Origin: JAXDLK01 sp034666665
GTDB taxonomy: Bacteria; Desulfobacterota; Binatia; JACPRU01
Direction: 5' to 3'
NCBI GenBank assembly: GCA_034666665.1
Contig: JAXDLK010000297.1
Location: 1-28,750 of the forward strand
Length of the DNA stretch: 28,750 nucleotides
The notes under the pieces are model-generated. The model saw nothing but the letters and a program-made list of their open reading frames with translations. It was not told the origin of the DNA and made no database searches. Position 1 is the stretch's first letter. Every line of letters starts with the position of its first letter. The translations under genes and the position numbers were made by a program. This document shows, piece after piece, positions 1 to 9,653 of this stretch.

Positions 1-517
1 CTCTCTCGATTCCGTCACGGACCCGGCTGCCGAGGGCGGCGACCACCCCGGCGCCGGTCCAGCTCCGGTCGATCCGGCCGACGAGCGGCAATCGCTTCGC
101 GAACGTCAGCAGCACGTCCTGCATCACCGGTGCGACCAGCTTGCGAATCAGCGCAGGATCGATGGCGTCGCGGAGCCAGCCGGCAGGGGGCGGCTTGGTC
201 TCGGCGACGAGGTCGCGCAGGCGAGCGCGGATGGCGGCGGGGAGGAGCGCACCGACCGTGACCTCGGCCTTGCGGCTTCGACGCCGGTGCCGGCGCCAGG
301 CCGCCGGCGCGCGTTCGCGGATGATCTCGCCGATCGCCTCCGTTCGCAGCGCTTGCGTCGCCAGTGCGACGAGCTCGTCACGATCCACGAAGTCCCGCAC
401 GGGGCGACCCAGGGCACAGTCGACGACCAGGTCGAGGGCGCGGCGGCGGAGCGGGCTCGCCTCCGCCGTCAACGCGCCGACGATTGCGTCGACGTGGGGA
501 TCGACTCGCGAAGCCAT
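1..517 (-). CDS. Unknown protein, N-terminal part (3' end outside window)
   Basis: An uninterrupted minus-strand frame runs from an ATG (complement of 515-517) to the left edge, giving 172 codons without a stop. The protein begins MASRVDPHVDAIVG and later contains segments such as AGWLRDAIDPALIRKLVAP and LTFAKRLPLVGRIDRSWTG. These have the alternating hydrophobic and charged pattern of a helical protein, unlike the Arg/Ser-rich shadow frames on either strand here. I do not recognise the family. There is no signal peptide and no clear membrane segment in the visible part. No good Shine-Dalgarno lies in front of the ATG, so the start is tentative; the frame stays open upstream without an obvious better start. 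It is divergent from argS and shares its upstream region. Confidence 0.6.
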   Translation of the reverse strand, partial: MASRVDPHVDAIVGALTAEASPLRRRALDLVVDCALGRPVRDFVDRDELVALATQALRTEAIGEIIRERAPAAWRRHRRRSRKAEVTVGALLPAAIRARLRDLVAETKPPPAGWLRDAIDPALIRKLVAPVMQDVLLTFAKRLPLVGRIDRSWTGAGVVAALGSRVRDGIER

Positions 518-604
518 CGCTCGCCCATATCGCAGCAGGTGGGGGAGAGGAATGCCGCGCCCTCGCCGAACACCTCGCGTCGGGCATGTGCGCCGCCGAC
601 GCGG

Positions 605-631
605 GAGGAACCGCGCTGCGAGGAACCGCGC
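605..631. repeat. 12-bp direct repeat next to the argS promoter
   Basis: The 12-mer GAGGAACCGCGC occurs at 605-616 and again at 620-631, a 15-bp period. The second copy ends one base before the -35 hexamer at 633. Repeats of this size and position can be regulator binding sites, but no regulator is identified and the function is inferred. Confidence 0.6.
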
Positions 632-632
632 G

Positions 633-661
633 TTGACTGCCCGGAACCTGCCCGTTATAGG
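633..661 (+). promoter_or_regulatory. Probable sigma70-type promoter of the argS-trp-folC operon
   Basis: TTGACT at 633-638 (5 of 6 consensus bases) is followed by a 17-bp spacer and TATAGG at 656-661 (4 of 6). This is the best promoter match seen in the window, placed in the divergent gap about 90 bp before argS. Transcription would begin near 668, leaving a leader of about 80 nt. The call rests on sequence match only. Confidence 0.65.
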
Positions 662-676
662 CTCGCGTCTTCGGCG

Positions 677-754
677 ATGACGGCGTTCGATACGATCGAC
701 GGGCGCTGGCGCGTGCGCGTGCGCCGACCCCCCAACGCTCCAGGAGGTCGATGA
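677..754 (+). CDS. Possible Arg/Trp-containing leader peptide before argS
   Basis: A 25-codon frame starts at ATG 677, about 9 nt after the predicted transcription start, and ends with TGA at 752-754, overlapping the argS ATG (751-753) as ATGA. It contains six Arg and one Trp, five of the Arg in the run RWRVRVRR. The short GC inverted repeat GGCGC (708-712)/GCGCC (721-725) falls within the Arg codons. A leader peptide rich in the amino acids of the downstream genes would suit translational or attenuation control. However, no Shine-Dalgarno precedes the ATG, no T-tract terminator is visible, and GC-rich DNA produces Arg codons easily. It may be spurious. Confidence 0.25.
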   Translation: MTAFDTIDGRWRVRVRRPPNAPGGR

Positions 755-2406
755 AGGAAGTCGTCGACCTGCTCCTGAGGGCAGCCTTCGAGAAGGCGAA
801 GAAGGGGGGAGAGCTGAGAACGTCGGATCTCCCCCCTTTTGTTCTCGAGGTTCCGCGCGAGGCCGAGCACGGCGACCTCGCCTCGAACCTGGCACTCGCC
901 CTCGCACGCTCGGAGCGCCGATCGCCGCGAGAGGTGGCGGAGTGTCTGCTCCGCCATTTCGACGGCGGCGACGACGTGCAGGATGCGTGGATCGCGGGAC
1001 CGGGTTTTCTGAACTTCCGCTTCCGGCGGGAGTTCTGGCACGCCCGCCTGGCCGAGGCGCGCCAGCAGGGCGAGGACTACGGCTTCCTGCCCGCGCTCCG
1101 GACCGAGACCGTCCAGGTCGAGTTCGTCAGTGCGAACCCGACGGGGCCGCTGACTGTCGGCCACGGACGGAACGCCGTCCTCGGGGACACGATCGCGCGC
1201 CTGCTCGAGGCGCGCGGGCACACGGTCACGCGCGAGTACTACTTCAACAACGCCGGGCGTCAGATGAAGGTGCTCGCCGAATCCGTCCGCGCTCGGTACC
1301 TCGAGCGCATCGGGCGCGAAGGCGCCTTTCCCGAGGACGGGTACCAGGGAGAGTACATCCGCGAGATCGCCGAGGCGCTCGAGCGGGAGCAGGGCGCGTC
1401 GCTCGCGGACGGCGACCTCCGGCCGTTCCAGGAGGCCGCCGAGAAGACCATCTTCGGCGAGATTCTCCGCTCGCTCGAGAGCATGCGTATCGGCTTCGAC
1501 GTCTTCTTCAACGAGGACTCCCTCTACGCGGATGGCTCGATCGAGCGAACGCTCGCGGACCTGCGAGCGCGCGGCCACGTCTACGAGCGGGACGGGGCCG
1601 TCTGGCTCGGCCTCGAGCGCCTGGGGCTTCCCGCCGACAAGGTGCTGATCAAGAGCTCCGGCGAGCCGGCGTACCGCATGCCGGACATCGCCTACCACCG
1701 GAACAAGCTCGAGCGCGGCTTCGATCTCGTGATCGACGTCCTTGGCGCCGATCACATCGCCGAGAGCGAGGAGGTGAGGGCGGCGCTCCGTGCGCTCGGT
1801 CTCGAGGCCGAGCGTGTGCAGCCGATCATCTATCAGTTCGTCACGCTCGTCCGGGGCGGCAAGCCGGTGAAGATGTCGACGCGGCGCGCGGAGTACGTCA
1901 CCCTCGACGAGCTCGTGTCCGAAGTGGGCGTCGACGTCGTCCGCTTCCTCTTCCTCACGCGGAAGTCCGACAGCCACCTGGAATTCGACCTGGATCTCGC
2001 GAAGAGCCAGTCGATGGAGAACCCGGTCTATTACGTGCAATATGCACACGCGCGGATCGCGAACATCCGCAAGAAGGCCGCGGCGGTCGGTCTCGAGGAG
2101 GCTCCCCTTCTCGGCGGTCAGCTCGAGCGACTCGTCCAGGACGACGAGATGCGGCTCGTCCGGCGCGTCGTCGGGTTCCCCGACGTGATCGCGGCCGCGG
2201 CCGATGGCCTCGAGCCGCATCGCCTCACCTTCTATCTCCTCGAACTCGCCGCGGAGTTCCATTCGTACTACAACCGGCCGGAGAACCGGGTCGTGAGCGA
2301 GGACGTCGACTTGAGCCGTGCGCGCCTGGCGCTGGTCGAGAGCGTCGGCCAGGTGATCCGGCGAGGGCTCGGGCTACTCGGCGTCGGTGCCCCGGATCAG
2401 ATGTGA
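751..2406 (+). CDS. argS: Arginine--tRNA ligase
   Basis: The enzyme charges tRNA-Arg with arginine in the cytoplasm using ATP. The 551-residue product has the usual order of class I ArgS: an N-terminal Add1-type tRNA-binding domain (about 1-95, including PREAEHGDLASN), the catalytic Rossmann domain with SANPTGPLTVGHGRN (HIGH-type motif, His about 138), the KMSTR loop at 374-378, and a DALR-type helical anticodon-binding domain at the end. Length is normal for the family. ATG 751 follows an AGGAGG at 742-747; the spacing is short (3 nt), but the N-terminus MKEVVDLLLRAAFEKA fits the family. It is the first main gene of a long operon leading into trp. The identification is secure; translational coupling to the leader frame that ends on this start is speculative. 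Confidence 0.97.
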   Translation: MKEVVDLLLRAAFEKAKKGGELRTSDLPPFVLEVPREAEHGDLASNLALALARSERRSPREVAECLLRHFDGGDDVQDAWIAGPGFLNFRFRREFWHARLAEARQQGEDYGFLPALRTETVQVEFVSANPTGPLTVGHGRNAVLGDTIARLLEARGHTVTREYYFNNAGRQMKVLAESVRARYLERIGREGAFPEDGYQGEYIREIAEALEREQGASLADGDLRPFQEAAEKTIFGEILRSLESMRIGFDVFFNEDSLYADGSIERTLADLRARGHVYERDGAVWLGLERLGLPADKVLIKSSGEPAYRMPDIAYHRNKLERGFDLVIDVLGADHIAESEEVRAALRALGLEAERVQPIIYQFVTLVRGGKPVKMSTRRAEYVTLDELVSEVGVDVVRFLFLTRKSDSHLEFDLDLAKSQSMENPVYYVQYAHARIANIRKKAAAVGLEEAPLLGGQLERLVQDDEMRLVRRVVGFPDVIAAAADGLEPHRLTFYLLELAAEFHSYYNRPENRVVSEDVDLSRARLALVESVGQVIRRGLGLLGVGAPDQM

Positions 2407-2448
2407 GCGAAGCACCCGAATCCAAAGAGCGGACGTAAAGGACCGACG

Positions 2449-3135
2449 ATGGACCGAAAGTTCGAGGTATCCATGACCAGCCTGCTCGCGCTCGCGGGTT
2501 CGACCCTGCTCGCCACGGTGGTGGTGTTCTTCTTCGGTTACTACGTGGGCAAGGGCGTCGCCGAGCAGCGGCTGACCGAGGAGCAGCGGGTCGTCCGCTT
2601 GCCGGTCACCGCGGCGGGCGAGCAGCCCAAGGGCGAGGTCGACGTCACGTTCTACGACACGCTCGGCAAGAGCGGAGCGGAAGCCGCCCCGCTGCCGGAG
2701 CCGACCGGTCCAGCGGAGGCGGAGGAGAAGGACGACGAGGAAGTCGCGTTCGTCGATCGCCCGGTGAGCCGGGCCGAACCACTTGCCGAGCCCACCGCGG
2801 CTGCGGAGCCGACGCCCGCAGCGGCGGCGGCGGAGCCGGAGAGGGTGCCCGCCGTCGCGAAAAAGGGGCAGGCGGCGGCGCCGACACCGGCGGCAGGCGC
2901 ACAGAGCTATCTCGTGCAGGTGAACGCCATGGGCGATCGCACGCGGGCCGACCAGCTCGCCGACAAGCTCAAGAAGTCGGGGTACAGGACCTACGTCTCG
3001 CCGGCGGTAATCGGTGGCCGCACGCTCTACCGGGTACGTGTCGGCGACTTCACCAAGGAAGCGCAGGCCCGCGACGTCGTCGGCAAGCTTCGCGGCGACG
3101 GGTACAAGCAGGCGTTCCTGGTCGCCGCGGAGTGA
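2449..3135 (+). CDS. SPOR-domain membrane protein
   Basis: The 228-residue protein has a short cytoplasmic N-terminus, one membrane segment at about 10-32 (rich in Leu, Val and Phe, ending FFFGYYVGKG), a long Pro/Ala/Glu-rich linker (about 50-148), and a C-terminal SPOR domain (about 151-228) with the typical start SYLVQVNAMGD and a later RVRVGDFTKEAQA. SPOR domains bind denuded peptidoglycan, usually at the septum, so a role in division or wall remodelling in the periplasm is likely. AAGGA at 2438-2442 sits 6 nt before the ATG. It lies 42 nt after argS and 10 nt before trpE. An argS-SPOR pair is known in Deltaproteobacteria; a functional tie to tryptophan synthesis is not evident. Confidence 0.85.
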   Translation: MDRKFEVSMTSLLALAGSTLLATVVVFFFGYYVGKGVAEQRLTEEQRVVRLPVTAAGEQPKGEVDVTFYDTLGKSGAEAAPLPEPTGPAEAEEKDDEEVAFVDRPVSRAEPLAEPTAAAEPTPAAAAAEPERVPAVAKKGQAAAPTPAAGAQSYLVQVNAMGDRTRADQLADKLKKSGYRTYVSPAVIGGRTLYRVRVGDFTKEAQARDVVGKLRGDGYKQAFLVAAE

Positions 3136-3145
3136 CGGCGGGGCC

Positions 3146-4624
3146 GTGTTCACCCCGAGCTACGAGGAGTTCGTCGATCTCGCGCGCCGCGGCAACGTCG
3201 TTCCGGTCTACCGCGACCTCTTCGCCGACCTCGAGACGCCGGTCTCGGCATTCCTGAAGATCCATCGCGGCGACCACGGCTTCCTCCTCGAGAGCGTCGT
3301 CGGCGGGGAAAAATGGGGTCGCTACAGCTTCCTCGGCACCGAGCCGGAGCGGACGTGGGTGGCGCGTGACCATCGCATCACCATCCGCAACCGCGAGGGC
3401 GCGGAGGAGCGCTTCCATGCCCCCGACGTGCTCTCCGCGCTCCGCGAGTGGCTGCGGGCCTACCGGCCGGTGCCGCTTCCGGGCCTGCCGCGCTTCGCGG
3501 GTGGGGCCGTGGGATACATCGGCTACGACGTGGTGCGCGACTTCGAGCGCCTACCGGAGCTGGCGCGTGACGACCTGGGTCTCCCCGAGGCGTACTTCCT
3601 GCTCGCCGATCGGCTGCTGATCTTCGACAACGTCACGCAGCGGATCCGTCTGGTCGCGAACGCGATCCTGGAGGAGGGGGTGCCGCTTCGCGATGCATAC
3701 GACCGCGCCGTGGCGTCGATCGAGGAATGGCTGGAGCGCCTGAACGGAAGCGTGTCGATGCAGCGTCGTGCGATCGAGCCCGGTCGGCCGTTTCCTCCCC
3801 TCTCGTCGAACTTGTCTCCGGAGGAGTACCAGGCATGCGTCGCCCGCGCCCGCGAATACATCCATGCGGGGGACGTCATCCAGGTCGTGCTGGCGCAGCG
3901 GTTCGAGACCGCGCTCCGTGCCGCGCCGTTCGACGTCTATCGGAGCCTCCGCTCGGTGAACCCCTCGCCCTACATGTTCTATCTCGCGCTCGGCGAGCAG
4001 GCGCTCGCGGGCGCGTCCCCGGAGGTGATGGTTCGCGTCGAGGGTCGCGAGGTGACGGTCCGCCCGATCGCCGGCACCCGGCCACGGGGGTCTCTCGAGC
4101 GCGACGACGCGGAGCTCGAGCGGGAGCTCTGCGGCGATCCCAAGGAGGTCGCGGAGCACATCATGCTCCTCGACCTCGGCCGGAACGACGTCGGACGGGT
4201 GGCGGCGATCGGCTCCGTCGCCGTCACCGAGCGGCTCGCGGTCGAGCGCTACTCGCACGTCATGCACTTGGTCTCGAACGTCCGCGGCACGCTCGCGCCC
4301 GAGCACGACGCCTTCGACGCCTTTCGCGCGACCTTTCCCGCGGGAACGCTGTCGGGCGCGCCGAAGATCCGCGCGATGGAGATCATCGAGGAGCTCGAGC
4401 CGGTTCGCCGAGGGGTCTACGGCGGGGCCGTCGGCTACTTCTCGTTCAACGGCAACATGGACACGGGCATCGCGATCCGCACGGTGCTGATCAAGGACGG
4501 ACGCGTGTACGTGCAGGCGGGCGCGGGCATCGTCGCCGACTCGATCCCGGAGCAGGAGCACCTCGAGTGCGTGAACAAGGCGCGCGGCATGATCCAGGCG
4601 CTGAAGCTCGCCGAGACGCTGTGA
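3146..4624 (+). CDS. trpE: Anthranilate synthase component I
   Basis: TrpE makes anthranilate from chorismate with ammonia supplied by TrpG, the first committed step of tryptophan synthesis. I chose the GTG at 3146, 10 nt after the SPOR stop, with GGCGGGG just upstream; this gives 492 residues, normal for the family. The frame is open further upstream, but that part overlaps the SPOR gene and is not conserved. The allosteric LLES motif, which binds tryptophan, is at about 47-50, so feedback inhibition is expected. Chorismate-binding motifs are clear: SVNPSPYMFYL, GASPE, RPIAGTRPRG, LLDLGRNDVGRV, PAGTLSGAPKIRAME and GAGIVADSIPEQEH. trpG follows 13 nt after the stop. Confidence 0.96.
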   Translation: MFTPSYEEFVDLARRGNVVPVYRDLFADLETPVSAFLKIHRGDHGFLLESVVGGEKWGRYSFLGTEPERTWVARDHRITIRNREGAEERFHAPDVLSALREWLRAYRPVPLPGLPRFAGGAVGYIGYDVVRDFERLPELARDDLGLPEAYFLLADRLLIFDNVTQRIRLVANAILEEGVPLRDAYDRAVASIEEWLERLNGSVSMQRRAIEPGRPFPPLSSNLSPEEYQACVARAREYIHAGDVIQVVLAQRFETALRAAPFDVYRSLRSVNPSPYMFYLALGEQALAGASPEVMVRVEGREVTVRPIAGTRPRGSLERDDAELERELCGDPKEVAEHIMLLDLGRNDVGRVAAIGSVAVTERLAVERYSHVMHLVSNVRGTLAPEHDAFDAFRATFPAGTLSGAPKIRAMEIIEELEPVRRGVYGGAVGYFSFNGNMDTGIAIRTVLIKDGRVYVQAGAGIVADSIPEQEHLECVNKARGMIQALKLAETL

Positions 4625-4637
4625 GGCGAGGCGTCGC

Positions 4638-5213
4638 GTGCTCCTGATGATCGATAACTACGACTCCTTCACCTACAACCTCGTGCAGTATCTGGGCGAG
4701 CTCGGCGCGGAGGTGAGGGTCGCGCGCAACGACGCGATCACGCTCGACGAGATCGCTGCGCTCGCTCCTGCCGCGATCGTCATCTCCCCGGGGCCGTGTA
4801 CCCCTCGCGAGGCCGGCATCTCGGTGCCGGCGCTCGAGCGCTTCGCGGCGAGCCTGCCGATCCTCGGCGTCTGCCTCGGGCACCAGTCGATCGCCGCCGC
4901 GTTCGGCGGCGAGGTCGTGCGTGCCGAGCGGATCATGCACGGCAAGACCTCGCCGATCGAGCACGACGGCCGGACGGTGTTCGCCGGGTTGTCGAATCCG
5001 TTCGAGGCCACGCGGTACCATTCGCTGCTCGTCCGCCGCGAGACCTTGCCGGCCTGCCTCGAGGTGAGCGCCTGGACCCGCGAGGGCGAGATCATGGGGC
5101 TCCGCCACCGTGATCTGCCGGTCGAGGGAGTCCAGTTCCATCCCGAATCCATCCTCACGCTCGAAGGCAAGCGCCTGCTCGAGAATTTTCTCCGCCGCTC
5201 GGGGGCGGGGTGA
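4638..5213 (+). CDS. trpG: Anthranilate synthase component II (glutamine amidotransferase)
   Basis: This class I glutamine amidotransferase releases ammonia from glutamine for TrpE. The 191-residue protein begins with the family signature MIDNYDSFTYNLVQYLGELG. The oxyanion region is ISPGPCTP, the nucleophile is Cys79 in GVCLGHQSIAA, and the catalytic His-Glu lies in VQFHPESIL near the end. In many bacteria TrpG is shared with PabA and serves both tryptophan and folate synthesis, which may apply here because folC is in the same operon; that is inference. The start is GTG 4638 with GAGGCGAG upstream; ATG 4647 is an alternative three codons later. Its stop overlaps the trpD start as GTGA. Confidence 0.95.
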   Translation: MLLMIDNYDSFTYNLVQYLGELGAEVRVARNDAITLDEIAALAPAAIVISPGPCTPREAGISVPALERFAASLPILGVCLGHQSIAAAFGGEVVRAERIMHGKTSPIEHDGRTVFAGLSNPFEATRYHSLLVRRETLPACLEVSAWTREGEIMGLRHRDLPVEGVQFHPESILTLEGKRLLENFLRRSGAG

Positions 5214-6223
5214 CCGTTCGGGAGGCGATCGCCAGGCTCGCCGACGGCGAGAGCCTCGGCGAGAGCGACATGGAAGCGGCGATCGGCGAGATCATGGAAG
5301 GCTCGGCGACGCCGGCCCAGATCGGCGCGTTCCTGGCGCTGCTCCGGCGAAAGGGCGAGACCATCGACGAGATCAGCGGGGCGGCGCGGGCGATGCGCCG
5401 CTGCGTGACGGCGATCCGCGGCAATGACGACGTGCTCGATACCTGCGGCACGGGCGGCGACGACCGGCACACGTTCAACATCTCGACGGCGGCGGCGCTG
5501 GTGGCCGCGGCGGCGGGGTGTCGCGTCGCGAAGCACGGGAATCGGGCGATGTCCGGCCGCGTCGGCGGGGCCGACGTGCTCGAGCATCTCGGCTTCGCCA
5601 TCGACCGCGAGCCGGAGGTGGCCGAGCGCATGCTGCGCGAGCTCGGCTTCGCGTTCCTCTTCGCGCCGCGCCTCCACCCGGCGATGAAGCACGCCGCCGG
5701 GCCGCGCCGCGAGCTCGGCGTGCGCACGATCTTCAACCTGCTCGGGCCGCTCACGAACCCGGCCGGAGCGCGGCACCAGCTCCTCGGAGTGTTCGACCGC
5801 CGCTGGCTCGAGCCGATCGCCGAGGTCCTCGGCCGGCTCGGCTCGGTCCACGCGCTCGTGGTTCACGGCGAGGACGGGCTGGACGAGATCACGGTCGCCG
5901 GACCGACGATGGTCGCGGAGCTTCGCGGCGGCACGATCCGGCGGTGGACCATCGAGCCGGAGGCGCTCGGGCTCCGTCGCTCGACGCTGGAGGAGCTCCG
6001 CGTCGACGGTGTCGCCGCGAGCGCGGAGCTCGTGCGGGCGGTGCTCACGGGTGCTTCCGGAGCGCCGCGCGACGTCGTACTCTTGAACGCCGGCGCGGCG
6101 ATCTACGCCGCGGATCGGGCCGCCACGCTGGAAGAGGGGATCGAGCGAGCCCGCCGAGCGATCGATACGGGGGCCGCGCAGGACCTCCTGGAGCGGGTGG
6201 TGGAGAGGTCCCGGGCCGCATGA
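5210..6223 (+). CDS. trpD: Anthranilate phosphoribosyltransferase
   Basis: TrpD transfers phosphoribose from PRPP to anthranilate. The 337-residue product is full length. A helical N-terminal part (about 1-75) precedes the phosphoribosyl-binding core with DTCGTGGDDRHTFNIST and AKHGNRAMSGRVGGADVLE, the signature glycine-rich and KHGNR anthranilate/PRPP motifs. VHGEDGLDEIT follows in the second half. The GTG at 5210 overlaps the trpG stop by 4 bases (GTGA), indicating translational coupling; its own stop overlaps trpC as ATGA. Confidence 0.96.
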   Translation: MTVREAIARLADGESLGESDMEAAIGEIMEGSATPAQIGAFLALLRRKGETIDEISGAARAMRRCVTAIRGNDDVLDTCGTGGDDRHTFNISTAAALVAAAAGCRVAKHGNRAMSGRVGGADVLEHLGFAIDREPEVAERMLRELGFAFLFAPRLHPAMKHAAGPRRELGVRTIFNLLGPLTNPAGARHQLLGVFDRRWLEPIAEVLGRLGSVHALVVHGEDGLDEITVAGPTMVAELRGGTIRRWTIEPEALGLRRSTLEELRVDGVAASAELVRAVLTGASGAPRDVVLLNAGAAIYAADRAATLEEGIERARRAIDTGAAQDLLERVVERSRAA

Positions 6224-6990
6224 TTCTCGACGAGATCGTGGAATCGAAGAAGATCGAGATCGCCGAGCACAAGGCGAAGCGGCCGCTCGACGCGCTCCGC
6301 GAGTGCCCGCTCTATGCCGAGCCGCGCCGCGGCTTCCGCGAGGCGCTCGAGCGGCCCGGCCGGGCGATCGTCGCCGAGGTGAAGAAGGCGTCGCCCTCGC
6401 GGGGCGTGATCCGCTCGGATTTCGATCCGGTGGCGATCGCTCGCGGCTACGAAGAGGCGGGCGCGCGCGCGATCTCGGTGCTCACCGACTCGCCGTTCTT
6501 CCAGGGGAGCCTGATCGCGCTGGAGGCGATCCACAAGGCAGTCGCGCTGCCGTGCCTGCGGAAGGATTTCGTCCTCGATCCGTACCAGATCCACGAAGCT
6601 CGGGCGTTCGGCGCCGACGCGGTGCTGCTGATCGTCGCCATCCTCGACATCGGCTTGCTGCGCGCGCTCCACGCGCTCGCGCTCGAGATCGACCTCGACC
6701 CCCTGGTCGAGGTCCACAGCGAGGAAGAGCTCGAGCGGGCGGTCGGATCCGGAGCCCGACTCGTCGGCATCAACAACCGCGACCTTCGAACGTTCGTCAC
6801 CGACGTCGCGGTCTCCGAGCGGCTGGCGGCACGCGCGCCGGAGGGCGTGACGCTCGTCGCCGAGAGCGGCCTGAAGACGCGCGGCGATCTCGAGCGCCTG
6901 GAGCGCGGCGGTGTGCGCGCGTTTCTGATCGGCGAGACGTTGATGGCGGCTCCCGATCCGGGAGCCGCTCTGCAGGAGCTCCTCGCGTGA
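6220..6990 (+). CDS. trpC: Indole-3-glycerol phosphate synthase
   Basis: TrpC closes the indole ring from carboxyphenylaminodeoxyribulose phosphate. It is a 256-residue TIM barrel starting MILDEIVESKKIEIAEHK at an ATG that overlaps the trpD stop (ATGA). Family motifs seen in order: EVKKASPSRGVIR (catalytic Lys and phosphate contacts), CLRKDFVLDPYQI (catalytic Lys), LVEVHSEEELERA, GINNRDLRTF, VAESGLKTRGDL and FLIGETLM. It is a separate gene, not fused to trpF as in enterics. Its stop overlaps the trpF start as GTGA. Confidence 0.96.
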   Translation: MILDEIVESKKIEIAEHKAKRPLDALRECPLYAEPRRGFREALERPGRAIVAEVKKASPSRGVIRSDFDPVAIARGYEEAGARAISVLTDSPFFQGSLIALEAIHKAVALPCLRKDFVLDPYQIHEARAFGADAVLLIVAILDIGLLRALHALALEIDLDPLVEVHSEEELERAVGSGARLVGINNRDLRTFVTDVAVSERLAARAPEGVTLVAESGLKTRGDLERLERGGVRAFLIGETLMAAPDPGAALQELLA

Positions 6991-7584
6991 GCGTGCGCGT
7001 CAAGATCTGCGGGGTCACCCGGCGGGAAGATGCGCTCGCCGCGGTCGATGCCGGCGCCGACGCGATCGGCGTCAACCTCTGGCCGGGGTCGAAGCGCTGC
7101 GTGGCCGTCGAGGAGGCGGCGGCGATCGTCGAAGGGCTGCCGGAGGGCGTGCTGTCCGTCGGCGTGTTCGTGAATGCGCCGCGCGCAGCGATTGCGGAGG
7201 CGGTACGTGTCGCCGGCCTCGGCGCGGTGCAGCTCCACGGCGACGAGAGCCCGGAGGACTGCACCGGGTGGAGCGTCCGCGTGATCAAGGCGCTCGCCGC
7301 GCGGGACGGGCGCGCGCTCGCCGACGTCGCCGCGAGCTACGCAGCGGACTTCGTGCTCGTCGATGCCTACGTCCCCGGCGAGTACGGCGGCACGGGGACG
7401 ACCTTCCCCTGGGATCGGGTCGCCGGTCTCGCACCCGAGAGGCTGTTCCTCGCCGGCGGCCTCACGCCGGAGAACGTCGCGGAGGCGGTACGGCAGGTCG
7501 GCCCCTACGCGGTCGACGTCGCCGGCGGCGTCGAATCACGCCCCGGGATCAAGGATCCGGAGAAGATGCGAGAGTTCGTGCGCC

Positions 7585-7601
<17 letters not shown>
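6987..7601 (+). CDS. trpF: Phosphoribosylanthranilate isomerase
   Basis: TrpF carries out the Amadori rearrangement between TrpD and TrpC. The 204-residue TIM barrel begins with VKICGVTRREDALAA, whose Cys is the expected general base, and carries VQLHGDES, DAYVPGEYGGTGTTF (with the expected catalytic Asp), FLAGGLTPENV and VDVAGGVESRPGIKD, the usual phosphate-binding end. GTG 6987 is chosen because it overlaps the trpC stop by 4 bases like the other junctions in this operon; GTG 6993 is possible. Its last 17 bases overlap trpB. Confidence 0.95.
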
Positions 7602-8774
<1,173 letters not shown>

Positions 8775-8778
<4 letters not shown>

Positions 8779-9653
8779 GCACGCCGCCGCTCGAGCAGGC
8801 GGCTCTGCCCGGGCTCGACCGCCCGCCGCCCGCGGGCGGGCGAATCGCGCGCCGGTTCGCCGAGCTCCGCCGGCAGCGCCGCTCCGCGTTCGTTCCGTTC
8901 CTCACGTGCGGCGATCCGGACGCGGACGTGACGCTGCGGCTGCTCGGCGAGCTCGAGCGCGCGGGCGCCGATCTGATCGAGCTCGGCGTTCCCTTCAGCG
9001 ATCCGATGGCGGACGGCCCCGTGCTGCAGCGCGCCGCGGAGCGAGCGCTCCGTGCCGGCACCACGCTCCGCACCGTGCTCGACGTCACCGCCACGTTTCG
9101 CCGCGGCTCGGACGTGCCGCTCGTGCTCTTCGGCTACACGAACCCGTATCTGCGCTACGGCCCCGAGCGCTTCGCGCGCGACGCCCGTGAAGCCGGAGCG
9201 GACGGCGTCCTCTGCATCGATCTTCCTCCCGAGGAGTCGGCGGAGCTCGAGGCACCGCTACGCGAGAACGGGCTCGATCTCATCCGTGTGCTCGCGCCGA
9301 CGAGCACGCTCGACCGGATGCGCACCGTGCTCCGCGGCGCGCGCGGGTTCGTCTATTTCGTCTCCGTCGCCGGGGTGACCGGCGCGCGCACCGAGCTCCC
9401 GCTGAACCTCGAGCAGCTCTTCGGTTCCGTGCGCCGCCTCACCCGCCTGCCGGTCGGCGTCGGCTTCGGCATCTCCACGCCCGAGCAGGCGGCTGGCGTC
9501 GCCGCGTTCGCCGATGCGGTGATCGTCGGCAGCGCGATCGCGCGTCGCATCGAGGAAGCGCGCGCAGCCGGGGACGTGGAGGAGCGTGTGGTCGAGCTGG
9601 TCTCCGCGCTCGGCGCGGCGGTGCACGGCGCGCGCGAGCGGGCCACGCCATGA
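8775..9653 (+). CDS. trpA: Tryptophan synthase alpha subunit (probable CTG start)
   Basis: TrpA cleaves indole-3-glycerol phosphate to indole for TrpB. The TIM barrel is clear: FVPFLTCGDPDADVTLRLL, LIELGVPFSDPMADGPVLQ with catalytic Glu69 and Asp80 (spacing 11, as Glu49/Asp60 in Salmonella), VLFGYTNPYL and a late GFGISTPEQA. The gene has no in-frame ATG, GTG or TTG between the end of trpB and the conserved core. The best start is CTG 8775, overlapping the trpB stop as CTGA and preceded by GGGAG at 8763-8767. This gives 292 residues, somewhat long, with a Pro-rich N-terminal extension of about 25 residues. Identity is secure, the start is not. The stop overlaps accD as ATGA. Confidence 0.93.

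Noticed and set aside
698..725. Leader hairpin as a classic trp attenuator
   Set aside because: There is a GC stem but no T-run and no alternative antiterminator stem that I could draw, and trpE is 2.4 kb downstream.
655..2262. Long minus-strand open frame opposite argS
   Set aside because: It is antisense to a clear ArgS, rich in Arg, Glu and Leu in the manner of GC-rich shadow frames, and shows no recognisable motif.
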